Part shown: piece by piece, positions 17,790 through 25,368 of the stretch | Position numbering within the stretch: position 1 is the stretch's first letter | Layout: each line of letters starts with the position of its first letter | Assembly: GCA_934307065.1 (NCBI GenBank) | Contig: CAKRCD010000002.1 | Location: 62,001-126,000, forward strand | From: an uncultured Bariatricus sp. | GTDB lineage: Bacteria > Bacillota > Clostridia > Lachnospirales > Lachnospiraceae | Length of the DNA: 64,000 nt | Reading direction: 5' to 3' | Notes under the pieces: generated by a model | Database searches by the model: none | What the model saw: the letters and a program-made list of their open reading frames with translations, nothing else | What the model was told of the DNA's origin: nothing | Program-made: the position numbers and the translations under genes

Positions 17790-18695
17790 ATGAAGAAAAC
17801 AGCATTAATCCTTGCAATGGCACTCACAGTGGCATTGACTGGTTGTGGTTCTGGTAATAAAGCACCAGATTCTACCGAAGCTTTTGAAGGAAAGTACATT
17901 GTGGATGCGGAGTATGTGAAAGAACATCTGGACAGCATTACTCTGGTAGATGCGAGAGGGGAAGATGAAGCAAAGAAAGGAACAGTCAAAGGTGCGATTG
18001 CAACCACATGGCAGTATCTGGCAACCTGTGAGGACGGAGAAGCCGGAGATGAGAACTGGGGATGTATTCTTGACACCAAGAGATTAAGTGAACGTCTTGG
18101 TGAACTGGGACTTTCCAAGGACAAAGAAATTGTTCTGTTTTCCAATGCAGACAAAGGCTGGGGCGAAGATGGACGTATCGCATGGGAACTGATTGCAGCA
18201 GGATATGACAATGTGAAGATGGTAGATGGCGGAATCAAAGCACTGAAAGCTGCTGATTTAGAGATTGTCAAAGAAGTTGCAACACCGGAGAAAACAACGG
18301 TAAAGATTGAGTCTATCGACGAGACACATGACATCAATACAGAAGAGTTGAAATCCATTTATGATGAGTGTAAAATCGTAGATGTTCGTACAGACAAAGA
18401 GTACAATGGTAAGAAGTTATACGGAGAAGCCAATGGTGGACATCTGCCGGGAGCAATTCATATCCGTTATACAGATATGTTCAACAGCGACAGTACACTC
18501 AGAAGTGTAGAAGACCTGACAAAGATGTTCGAAGATGCAGGACTTTCCAAGAGCGACCACATCGTAACTTACTGTACAGGCGGTATCCGTTCCGCATACA
18601 TGCAGCTTGTATTGGAAATGTGTGGATTTGAAAATTCAGAAAACTATGACGAATCCTTCTATAGATGGTGTGCTGTAGAAGAACTGGAGAAATAA
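17790..18695 (+). CDS. Rhodanese lipoprotein with two rhodanese domains (copy 2)
   Basis: A 301-residue paralogue of the preceding protein. Its lipobox is L-T-G-C with Cys19. It has an inactive first rhodanese domain (V-L-F-S-N-A-D-K-G-W-G) and an active second domain with Cys262 in C-T-G-G-I-R-S-A. The ATG at 17790 has a strong GGAGGA Shine-Dalgarno; upstream in-frame ATGs do not. The pair are tandem duplicates with long stretches of near identity around the active site, yet they keep separate leaders. The gene is followed by a clear terminator and then, on the other strand, by a third rhodanese gene. Likely role: extracellular sulfur-transfer or sulfur-binding partner of a membrane system. 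Confidence 0.88.
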   Translation: MKKTALILAMALTVALTGCGSGNKAPDSTEAFEGKYIVDAEYVKEHLDSITLVDARGEDEAKKGTVKGAIATTWQYLATCEDGEAGDENWGCILDTKRLSERLGELGLSKDKEIVLFSNADKGWGEDGRIAWELIAAGYDNVKMVDGGIKALKAADLEIVKEVATPEKTTVKIESIDETHDINTEELKSIYDECKIVDVRTDKEYNGKKLYGEANGGHLPGAIHIRYTDMFNSDSTLRSVEDLTKMFEDAGLSKSDHIVTYCTGGIRSAYMQLVLEMCGFENSENYDESFYRWCAVEELEK

Positions 18696-18713
18696 AAAGA
18701 ATATCAGATATGA

Positions 18714-18743
18714 AAAAGGATGCTTTTGAAAGCATCCTTTTTT
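18714..18743 (+). terminator. Rho-independent terminator
   Basis: The inverted repeat AAAGGATGCTT / AAGCATCCTTT with a 4-nt loop is followed by a T run, 20 nt after the rhodanese stop. It ends the long + strand block that starts before position 1. Confidence 0.88.
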
Positions 18744-18770
18744 GTAACCGTATATTTTGAAAACACAATA

Positions 18771-20294
18771 TTATTTTACAATTTTTTTCTTGCTGATAGC
18801 AACGATTGCACAAAGTGCAGCGAACATTGATACTGTAAGTGGTACGATTGGAGCAGCATCGCCTGTTTTAGGTGATTTGCTGTTAGCCGGTTTCTTGGCT
18901 GGTTCTGTTGTAGCAGGCTTCGTATCTGTTACAAAATTAGCCTGAAGCAATTCGCTCTTAGCACCGCCTTCAATTATACGAAGGAAAGTACCCTCAAGGT
19001 TTGCTGCTGATAATAATTCGACAGCCTTTTCAGCTCCTCTTGCACCACTGTTGCAGAGAATATAGATTGCTTTGTGGTCGAAATCAGCCTTGTGTGCAGC
19101 TACATATTCTGTAAACGCTTTTGCAAGGTCATCCGGAAGTTCGTTCTTTTCGTTAAATAAAGGAAGGGAAAGGGAACCTTTCAAATGTCCTTTTGCATAT
19201 AACTCTGCATTACGTACATCAAGTACAAGAATATCTTCTTCGTTATTGTTGATTGCATCGTTTACAAAGGTGTCAGAGATATAGATAGAAGCGTTTGCAA
19301 CATCCTGTCCCCTAGCTCCACCTGTGACTGTATGAATTTTATCAAGTGAGTATCCAGCCTGTGTCAATAAGACAGTAGCAGCTTTTGCACCCTTGTTTCC
19401 GGAATAGCAGAGAACATAGATCTCTTTATTGGCAAGGTCGCTGTTATCTTTTACTTTTGCTAAGAATGACTGAGCTATTTCAGCAGAGTCTGTTGCTGCA
19501 ACTTCAGGTCCAAATACAGGTGCAGAGATAACACCCTTCAAATGTCTGATTGTATAATCTTCTGTCGCACGGATATCTAAGATTGCAATGTTTTTGTTTC
19601 CAACAGCTTTGACAGCTTCTTCGCCAGTTACAGGATTTCCATCTGTGTTTAACATAGCGTAACGAAGCTGTAAGTCTTTTGCTCCGTTTGTAACTGTGTG
19701 AAGTTTATCTACTGAGTAGTAGCCAGCACCAACTAATAATACAGTTGCTGCCTGAGCTCCTCTTGCACCACTGTTACAGATGATGTAGATGTCTTTTCCA
19801 TCCCATTCAGCCTTGTGAGCAGTTACGTATTCTGTAAATGCTTTTGCAGTAGCATCTTCGCTGGTTGAAATTACGCTTCCGTCATCATTGAATACAGGAA
19901 CATTGATAGAACCATTTAAATGTGCTTTTTTGTAGTTTACTTTAGAACGAACATCTAAAACTACAGCAGAACCATCTTGAGCAGCCTTTACAGTGTCAGT
20001 GCCGCTTACTGCTGCACCAACTCCTTCTAATGCTTCATATGCTTTTCCGAAATCTGTAATAGTAATTGTTGATGGAGTAGTATTTTCTAATACAACTGGT
20101 GTAGAAGTTTCTTTAGCTTCTTCTGTTACAACTTCTTCCTGTGTTTCTTCTTCAACAACAGCGTCTTCCTGTGTTTCAGACACAGTAGTAAGTGCATCGC
20201 CTTCAACTGTTTCGTTCACATCGGCAGCGAATGCCATTGAACTGTTCAGAAGCAATGCACAAGTTAAAACTAACGGTAAAAATTTTCTTCTCAT
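18771..20294 (-). CDS. Cell-wall-anchored protein with three rhodanese domains
   Basis: A 507-residue surface protein. It has a signal peptide (residues 1-24, ending near A-F-A-A-D), a Glu/Thr/Val-rich linker and three single rhodanese domains with active cysteines Cys173 (C-N-S-G-A-R-G), Cys296 (C-Y-S-G-N-K-G) and Cys414 (C-N-S-G-A-R-G). A Pro/Thr/Lys-rich wall spacer follows, then a sortase signal with S-P-K-T-G at 474-478, a hydrophobic helix and a lysine tail. S-P-K-T-G is an LPXTG-type variant common in Clostridia. The ATG at 20294 (complement) has a GGAGG Shine-Dalgarno; a longer version is possible but unlikely. It converges on the rhodanese lipoproteins, so the locus devotes three genes to extracellular sulfurtransferase-type domains. 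Confidence 0.9.
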   Translation of the reverse strand: MRRKFLPLVLTCALLLNSSMAFAADVNETVEGDALTTVSETQEDAVVEEETQEEVVTEEAKETSTPVVLENTTPSTITITDFGKAYEALEGVGAAVSGTDTVKAAQDGSAVVLDVRSKVNYKKAHLNGSINVPVFNDDGSVISTSEDATAKAFTEYVTAHKAEWDGKDIYIICNSGARGAQAATVLLVGAGYYSVDKLHTVTNGAKDLQLRYAMLNTDGNPVTGEEAVKAVGNKNIAILDIRATEDYTIRHLKGVISAPVFGPEVAATDSAEIAQSFLAKVKDNSDLANKEIYVLCYSGNKGAKAATVLLTQAGYSLDKIHTVTGGARGQDVANASIYISDTFVNDAINNNEEDILVLDVRNAELYAKGHLKGSLSLPLFNEKNELPDDLAKAFTEYVAAHKADFDHKAIYILCNSGARGAEKAVELLSAANLEGTFLRIIEGGAKSELLQANFVTDTKPATTEPAKKPANSKSPKTGDAAPIVPLTVSMFAALCAIVAISKKKIVK

Positions 20295-20430
20295 TTTTCC
20301 TCCTTGTTTCAAAATTTGGTTACAGGTACAGTATACCATTTTTTGGTTGATTTGTCCTAATAGTTTTAATCTATAAATATCATGTGATAGATAAATAAGA
20401 TAAATAAATCAGGTGTTTTTTCGTGGAAAA

Positions 20431-20460
20431 TTGGAAATGTAATACATTTCATGTTAGAAT
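20431..20460 (+). promoter_or_regulatory. Promoter of the dTDP-rhamnose operon with an internal palindrome
   Basis: TTGGAA at 20431-20436 and an extended TGTTAGAAT (-10 TAGAAT 20455-20460) are separated by 18 bp. The spacer holds the inverted repeat GAAATGT-N3-ACATTTC (20434-20450), a likely operator. Downstream, the leader at 20478-20499 can form a hairpin with stem GTTGGAG/CTCCAAC. Confidence 0.6.
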
Positions 20461-20521
20461 GGGAGAATAAATATGAGGTTGGAGTCTATTGCCTCCAACT
20501 ATGAAAGATGGAGATATATAA

Positions 20522-21415
20522 ATGAAAGGAATTATTCTGGCTGGTGGTTCGGGAACCAGACTTTATCCACTTACAATGGTTACTTCGAAACAGCTATTAC
20601 CGATTTACGATAAACCAATGATTTATTATCCTATGTCTGTGCTTATGAGTGCCGGGATTCGTGAAATTCTGATTATCAGTACGGAGCAGGATTTGCCAAG
20701 GTTTCAGGAACTGCTTGGAGATGGACGCAGTTTTGGATTACAGCTTTCCTATGCAGTCCAGCCAAGTCCGGACGGGCTGGCCCAGGCATTTCTGATCGGA
20801 GAGGAGTTTATCGGAACAGATTCAGTGGCAATGATATTAGGGGACAATATTTTTTCGGGGCATGGTCTTAGAAAGCGTTTGCAGACAGCGGTAGAGCGTG
20901 CCAAAGACGGCATGGCGACGATTTTTGGATATTATGTGGATGACCCGGAGCGATTTGGCATCGTAGAGTTTGATTCCGGTGGAAATGTTATCTCTATCGA
21001 AGAAAAACCGACGCAGCCAAAGAGTAATTATTGCGTTACAGGGTTATATTTTTATGATAACCGGGTAACAGAATATGCAAAGAAGTTAAAACCAAGCGAG
21101 AGAGGAGAGCTTGAAATTACGGATTTGAATCGTATGTATCTGGAGCAGGGCAGTCTGAAAGTAGAAGTCCTGGGTCAGGGATTTACATGGCTGGATGCGG
21201 GAACCCATGAAAGTCTTACGGATGCAACTAATTTTGTAAAGACAATGGAGACCCATCAGCACAGGAAGATTGGCTGTCTGGAGGAAATTGCATACTTAAA
21301 CGGCTGGATTTCCAGAGAGGTTTTGCAGAGAATTTGTGAAGATTACAAGCAGAATCAGTATGGACAGTATTTGAAAGATGTAATAGATGGAAAATTCCGG
21401 GAGAATTTATCATAG
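20522..21415 (+). CDS. rfbA: Glucose-1-phosphate thymidylyltransferase
   Basis: A 297-residue enzyme joining dTTP and glucose-1-phosphate to dTDP-glucose, the first step of dTDP-L-rhamnose synthesis. The N terminus has the nucleotide-binding [11 protein letters not shown] and the [10 protein letters not shown] motif; G-D-N-I-F near residue 110 binds metal. Length is normal for RmlA. It is the first of four contiguous dTDP-rhamnose genes, in the order A-B-D-C, and has a GGAG Shine-Dalgarno 8 nt before the ATG. Confidence 0.96.
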   Translation: MKGIILAGGSGTRLYPLTMVTSKQLLPIYDKPMIYYPMSVLMSAGIREILIISTEQDLPRFQELLGDGRSFGLQLSYAVQPSPDGLAQAFLIGEEFIGTDSVAMILGDNIFSGHGLRKRLQTAVERAKDGMATIFGYYVDDPERFGIVEFDSGGNVISIEEKPTQPKSNYCVTGLYFYDNRVTEYAKKLKPSERGELEITDLNRMYLEQGSLKVEVLGQGFTWLDAGTHESLTDATNFVKTMETHQHRKIGCLEEIAYLNGWISREVLQRICEDYKQNQYGQYLKDVIDGKFRENLS

Positions 21416-21450
21416 ACTTGAATGAGACACAGACTTGGGAGAAGGATGAC

Positions 21451-22494
21451 ATGAAAATGATTGTGACCGGTGGAGCCGGATTTATAGGAAGCAATTTTAT
21501 TTATTATATGTTTAAGGCACATCCGGAGTATCGGATTATTTGTCTGGACTGTCTGACCTATGCGGGAAATATATCTACGCTTGAGCCGGCAATGGAGAAC
21601 CCGGACTTCCGATTTGTAAAGGCTTCTATTACGGACCGGGAAGCAGTGTATCGTTTATTCGAAGAAGAGAAGCCGGATGTGATAGTGAATTTTGCAGCAG
21701 AAAGTCATGTCGACCGTTCTATCGAGAATCCGGAGATTTTTCTGGATACCAATATCAAAGGAACTTCCGTCCTTATGGATGCCTGTCTGAAATATGGAAT
21801 CCAGAGATACCATCAGGTGTCTACAGATGAAGTTTACGGAGATTTGCCTTTGGACAGGTCGGATTTATTCTTTACGGAAGAAACACCGGTTCACACAAGC
21901 AGTCCTTACAGCGCATCAAAGGCTGCGGCGGATTTGCTGGTGCAATCCTATTACCGCACTTATAAATTGCCAGTGACGATCAGCAGATGTTCCAATAACT
22001 ATGGACCTTATCATTTGCCGGAGAAATTGATTCCGCTTATGATTGTGAATGCATTGCATGACAGACAGCTTCCGGTTTATGGAGATGGGAAAAATGTACG
22101 GGACTGGCTGTATGTGGGAGACCACTGTCATGCCATTGACTTGATTTTACAGAATGGACGAGTCGGGGAAGTTTATAACATTGGCGGACATAATGAAATG
22201 CAGAATATCGAGATCGTGAAGCTTATCTGTAAAGAACTTGGAAAGCCGGAAGAATTGATTACTTATGTGGCAGACCGAAAAGGGCACGACAGGCGTTATG
22301 CCATTGACCCGGCTAAGGTTCACAGGGAGCTTGGATGGCTTCCGGAAACAACATTTGCCGAAGGAATTAAAAAAACGATTGAATGGTATCTGGAGAACCG
22401 TGCATGGTGGGAGCCGATTCTGGAAAAGAGTACGAGAGGAAGAACCGGGACATCGAATGACAGTCAGATTACAGATGGAAATCGGATAATATAA
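21451..22494 (+). CDS. rfbB: dTDP-glucose 4,6-dehydratase
   Basis: A 347-residue short-chain dehydrogenase/reductase enzyme converting dTDP-glucose to dTDP-4-keto-6-deoxyglucose. The NAD-binding motif is G-G-A-G-F-I-G-S-N-F; the active-site T-D-E-V-Y-G-D and Y-S-A-S-K are present. I chose the ATG at 21451 because GGGAGAAGG lies just upstream and the NAD-binding strand starts there. An in-frame TTG at 21418 would add 11 residues. It is the second gene of the rhamnose set. Confidence 0.95.
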   Translation: MKMIVTGGAGFIGSNFIYYMFKAHPEYRIICLDCLTYAGNISTLEPAMENPDFRFVKASITDREAVYRLFEEEKPDVIVNFAAESHVDRSIENPEIFLDTNIKGTSVLMDACLKYGIQRYHQVSTDEVYGDLPLDRSDLFFTEETPVHTSSPYSASKAAADLLVQSYYRTYKLPVTISRCSNNYGPYHLPEKLIPLMIVNALHDRQLPVYGDGKNVRDWLYVGDHCHAIDLILQNGRVGEVYNIGGHNEMQNIEIVKLICKELGKPEELITYVADRKGHDRRYAIDPAKVHRELGWLPETTFAEGIKKTIEWYLENRAWWEPILEKSTRGRTGTSNDSQITDGNRII

Positions 22495-22510
22495 GAAAGG
22501 ATTTTGTGGG

Positions 22511-23440
22511 ATGAAGTTCTTGGTAACAGGAGCGACAGGGCAGCTCGGGTATGATGTGCTGCGTGAACTGAAGAAAAGAAACTATGAGGCTGTCGGAACG
22601 GATTTGGCAGAAGAAAATGAGACAAATTCTTATGTATCAATGGACATTACAGACGAAATCTGTATGAGAGATACACTTGAGAGGATCAGGCCGGAGGTAG
22701 TCGTGCATTGTGCGGCATGGACTAACGTAGATGGAGCGGAAGAACCGGAGAATCAGAAAAAGGTCTGGAACATCAACGTAGAGGGTACAAAAAATTTAGC
22801 CCGGATGTGCAGAAAGCTGGACGCGAAAATGATTTACATTAGTACAGACTATGTGTTTGACGGACAGGGAAATCTTCCATGGAAGGCTGACAGTGTCAAG
22901 TATGGTCCTCGAAATTTTTATGGAAAAACAAAACTGGAAGGCGAGCGGGCAGTTCAGGCAGTGTTGGATGAATATTTTATTGTCAGGACATCATGGGTGT
23001 TTGGAAGAAATGGCAATAATTTTGTGAAGACAATGCTGCGTCTTGGAAGAAAATATGAAGAACTGCGGGTAGTGTCTGACCAGGTTGGGACACCAACTTA
23101 TACAGAAGACCTGGCAAGGCTTTTAATTGATATGGCAGAGACAGATAATTATGGCTGCTATCATGCGACTAATGAAGGGGGATATATCAGTTGGTATGAA
23201 TTTGCCATGGAAATTTTCCGGCAGGCAGGCAAACTTGGGTTTATGGATTATGGTAAGAAACTTCCGAAAGTATACCCGGTTACAACAGAAGAATATGGGC
23301 GGTCTAAAGCAGTCCGGCCTTTGAACAGCAGACTGGACAGGACGAAGCTGCGGATAGCCGGATTTCAGCCATTGCCAGACTGGAAGGATGCGCTTCACAG
23401 ATATTTACAGGATTTGGGAGAAGAAGGATGGAACAGATAA
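22511..23440 (+). CDS. rfbD: dTDP-4-dehydrorhamnose reductase
   Basis: A 309-residue reductase that makes dTDP-L-rhamnose in the last step of the pathway. It has the NADPH-binding G-A-T-G-Q-L-G-Y-D, then S-T-D-Y-V-F-D-G and Y-G-K-T-K-L-E-G, all typical of RmlD. It lies 16 nt after rfbB, and the epimerase gene begins 1 nt after its stop. Confidence 0.94.
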   Translation: MKFLVTGATGQLGYDVLRELKKRNYEAVGTDLAEENETNSYVSMDITDEICMRDTLERIRPEVVVHCAAWTNVDGAEEPENQKKVWNINVEGTKNLARMCRKLDAKMIYISTDYVFDGQGNLPWKADSVKYGPRNFYGKTKLEGERAVQAVLDEYFIVRTSWVFGRNGNNFVKTMLRLGRKYEELRVVSDQVGTPTYTEDLARLLIDMAETDNYGCYHATNEGGYISWYEFAMEIFRQAGKLGFMDYGKKLPKVYPVTTEEYGRSKAVRPLNSRLDRTKLRIAGFQPLPDWKDALHRYLQDLGEEGWNR

Positions 23441-23441
23441 A

Positions 23442-23987
23442 ATGGGACAGATAAAGGTAGAGAAGAATGTGGGAGGCATAGAAGGTCTGTGTGTCATAGA
23501 ACCGGAAGTACATCTGGATGCACGGGGGTATTTTATGGAAAGCTACAATCAGAGGGATATGCAGGAAGCAGGATTCCATGTGAATTTTGTGCAGGATAAT
23601 CAGTCCGGTTCGGTAAAAGGTGTATTGCGGGGACTGCATTATCAGAAGGAATATCCACAGGGAAAATTGGTACGGGTTATCCGGGGAGCTGTGTTTGATG
23701 TCGCAGTGGATATCCGGAAAGACAGTGAGACTTATGGAAAATGGTATGGGATTGAGTTGGCGGAGGAAAACAGAAAACAGCTCTATATTCCGGAAGGATT
23801 TGCACATGGATTTCTGGTGCTGAGTGAGCGGGCAGAGTTCTGTTATAAATGTACGGATTTTTATCATCCGGGGGATGAAGGCGGAATTGCATGGAATGAC
23901 CCGGTACTTGGAATCCAGTGGCCCAAAATAGATAGCGGCTATATTCTCAGTGAGAAGGATCAAAAGTGGAAAGGATTGGAAGCGTAA
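23442..23987 (+). CDS. rfbC: dTDP-4-dehydrorhamnose 3,5-epimerase
   Basis: A 181-residue cupin-fold epimerase for dTDP-4-keto-6-deoxyglucose. Motifs include D-x-R-G-Y-F-M-E near residue 27, Q-D-N-Q-S, R-G-L-H-Y-Q with the catalytic His and P-E-G-F-A-H-G-F. The ATG at 23442 gives the normal length; its nearest Shine-Dalgarno (AAGAAGG) is 14 nt away, so coupling to the rfbD stop 1 nt upstream is probable. It completes the dTDP-rhamnose pathway. Confidence 0.94.
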   Translation: MGQIKVEKNVGGIEGLCVIEPEVHLDARGYFMESYNQRDMQEAGFHVNFVQDNQSGSVKGVLRGLHYQKEYPQGKLVRVIRGAVFDVAVDIRKDSETYGKWYGIELAEENRKQLYIPEGFAHGFLVLSERAEFCYKCTDFYHPGDEGGIAWNDPVLGIQWPKIDSGYILSEKDQKWKGLEA

Positions 23988-23990
23988 GGC

Positions 23991-25013
23991 ATGGACAGAA
24001 TCGAAGGCTTAAGAGCATATGTAAACACAGTTTTTTATAAAGAAGGAATCGGCATTCCGAAGGAACTGGCAGAAGAAACGGAGATTACTTATCATCCACT
24101 GGCTCAGGGAGAATATAATATCAATTTCTGGTTTGCACATCCGGTTACGAATCAAAAAATGGTGCTGCGGGTCAATACAGGAAGCCAGATGCATCTAGAG
24201 CATCAGATAGAATACGAATATCATGCGTTGGAAATTTTGCAGGAATCAGGGAGAACCCCACGTCCGGTATTCGTGGATGGAAGTAAAGAACACTTGCCAT
24301 ATGGTGTGATGGTAATGGAATTCCTGGAAGGAGAGGCGCTGGATTATCGCAAGGATTTGTCTCTGGCAGCAGAGTGTCTGGCTGATATCCACAGTGTTCC
24401 GGTTATGGGGGATGAGGTGCTGATTTCTCCATCGAATCCGCTTCAGTCCATTTTAGATGAATGTAATCAGATGGTTCAGACCTATTACGATTCAGACCTT
24501 GGAAGTGAAGAAAAGAAAGAACAGATCCGCCGACTGCTTCAGGCAGGACAGAAGAAAATAGATATGATTAAAGATTATGACGGTTACCGGTGTTGCATTA
24601 ATACAGAACTGAACTCCCGGAATTTCTTGATAAATGGGGAAGGAAAGCCAAACTATCTGGTGGACTGGGAGAAACCATTATATGGGGACCCGGTTCAGGA
24701 TTTGGGACATTTTCTCGCGCCGACTACTACTTTCTGGAAGACCGATGTGATTCTGACCGAAGAAGAAATGGATGCATTTACAGACAATTATATCCAGGCT
24801 GTAAATGGCAGATTTGATGTAAGCGGAGTGAAGGAACGACTGAATATCTTTATCCCAATCACTTGTCTTCGGGGAATTACCTGGTGTGCCATGGCATGGG
24901 TAGAATATCAGCAGCCGGGCCGCTTGATCCGCAATGAGGAAACCTTCCGAAAAATGGAAAGCTATCTGAGTAAAGAATTTCTGGATATGATTGAAGAACG
25001 ATATTATCGATAA
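23991..25013 (+). CDS. APH/choline-kinase-fold protein with altered catalytic residues
   Basis: A 340-residue protein of the aminoglycoside phosphotransferase/choline kinase fold. The usual catalytic motif H-x-D-x4-N appears as N204-T-E206-L-N-S-R-N211: the His is Asn, the base Asp is Glu, and the metal-binding Asn is kept. Downstream D225-W-E and D237-L-G match the metal-binding and fold positions. It starts 3 nt after rfbC, so it is probably transcribed with the rhamnose genes. It may phosphorylate a sugar, choline or lipid head group for the glycan, or have lost kinase activity. It is unlikely to be a resistance gene given the context. Confidence 0.75.
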   Translation: MDRIEGLRAYVNTVFYKEGIGIPKELAEETEITYHPLAQGEYNINFWFAHPVTNQKMVLRVNTGSQMHLEHQIEYEYHALEILQESGRTPRPVFVDGSKEHLPYGVMVMEFLEGEALDYRKDLSLAAECLADIHSVPVMGDEVLISPSNPLQSILDECNQMVQTYYDSDLGSEEKKEQIRRLLQAGQKKIDMIKDYDGYRCCINTELNSRNFLINGEGKPNYLVDWEKPLYGDPVQDLGHFLAPTTTFWKTDVILTEEEMDAFTDNYIQAVNGRFDVSGVKERLNIFIPITCLRGITWCAMAWVEYQQPGRLIRNEETFRKMESYLSKEFLDMIEERYYR

Positions 25014-25021
25014 ATTTCATC

Positions 25022-25050
25022 TTGAAGATATATTTACAATATGTTAGAAT
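25022..25050 (+). promoter_or_regulatory. Sigma-A promoter of the SCIFF precursor gene
   Basis: TTGAAG (25022-25027), a 17-bp spacer and TAGAAT (25045-25050) with an extended -10 TG at 25042-25043. It lies 54 bp before the precursor ATG. Confidence 0.7.
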
Positions 25051-25103
25051 GACACTGATAGTTTTTATCGGGAAAAATATCATATAGATAGGAGAATAGA
25101 ACG

Positions 25104-25250
25104 ATGGAAAGAATTAAAACTCTTGAAACTAGAAGCCTTTGCGAAAGCGCAAAACATGGTGGATGCGGTGAATGCCAGACATCTTGCCAGTCTGCTTGCA
25201 AGACAAGCTGCGGTGTAGCAAATCAGAAATGTGAAAACGAAGAAAAATAA
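25104..25250 (+). CDS. scfA: SCIFF ranthipeptide precursor
   Basis: A 48-residue precursor peptide. Cysteines sit at positions 13, 21, 24, 28, 32, 36 and 43, and the core reads C-G-E-C-Q-T-S-C-Q-S-A-C-K-T-S-C, the hallmark of SCIFF (six cysteines in forty-five residues). Family knowledge: the adjacent radical SAM enzyme links cysteine sulfurs to non-alpha carbons of acceptor residues, giving a thioether ranthipeptide. The usual six-cysteine set is present plus an extra Cys13 in the leader part. Shine-Dalgarno is GGAG. It has its own promoter and is followed by a terminator-like hairpin before the maturase gene. Its role in the cell is not settled; signalling has been proposed for relatives. 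Confidence 0.95.
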   Translation: MERIKTLETRSLCESAKHGGCGECQTSCQSACKTSCGVANQKCENEEK

Positions 25251-25270
25251 TCAGTATCACAGAAGTTTTT

Positions 25271-25302
25271 AAAAGTGCCGCCCGTGGGACGGCACTTTTA
25301 TA
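25271..25302 (+). terminator. Terminator or attenuator between SCIFF precursor and maturase
   Basis: A 10-bp stem AAAAGTGCCG / CGGCACTTTT with a 9-nt loop, ending in TTTTATAA. Partial termination here would give more precursor than maturase mRNA. Confidence 0.8.
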
Positions 25303-25368
25303 ATGATAAGGAAAATATGATTTTCCGTATTATTATAAGAACCAGTGATACAAACAAAAGGAGATTGT

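Noticed and set aside
17681..18358. Antisense reading frame of 225 codons over rhodanese copy 2
   Set aside because: Serine-rich shadow of a conserved gene with no ribosome-binding site.
23304..23963. Antisense reading frame of 219 codons over rfbD/rfbC
   Set aside because: It covers conserved rhamnose genes on the other strand and matches no family.
23991..25013. Aminoglycoside resistance gene
   Set aside because: Only the fold matches; catalytic residues differ and the gene is in a rhamnose operon, not a mobile element.
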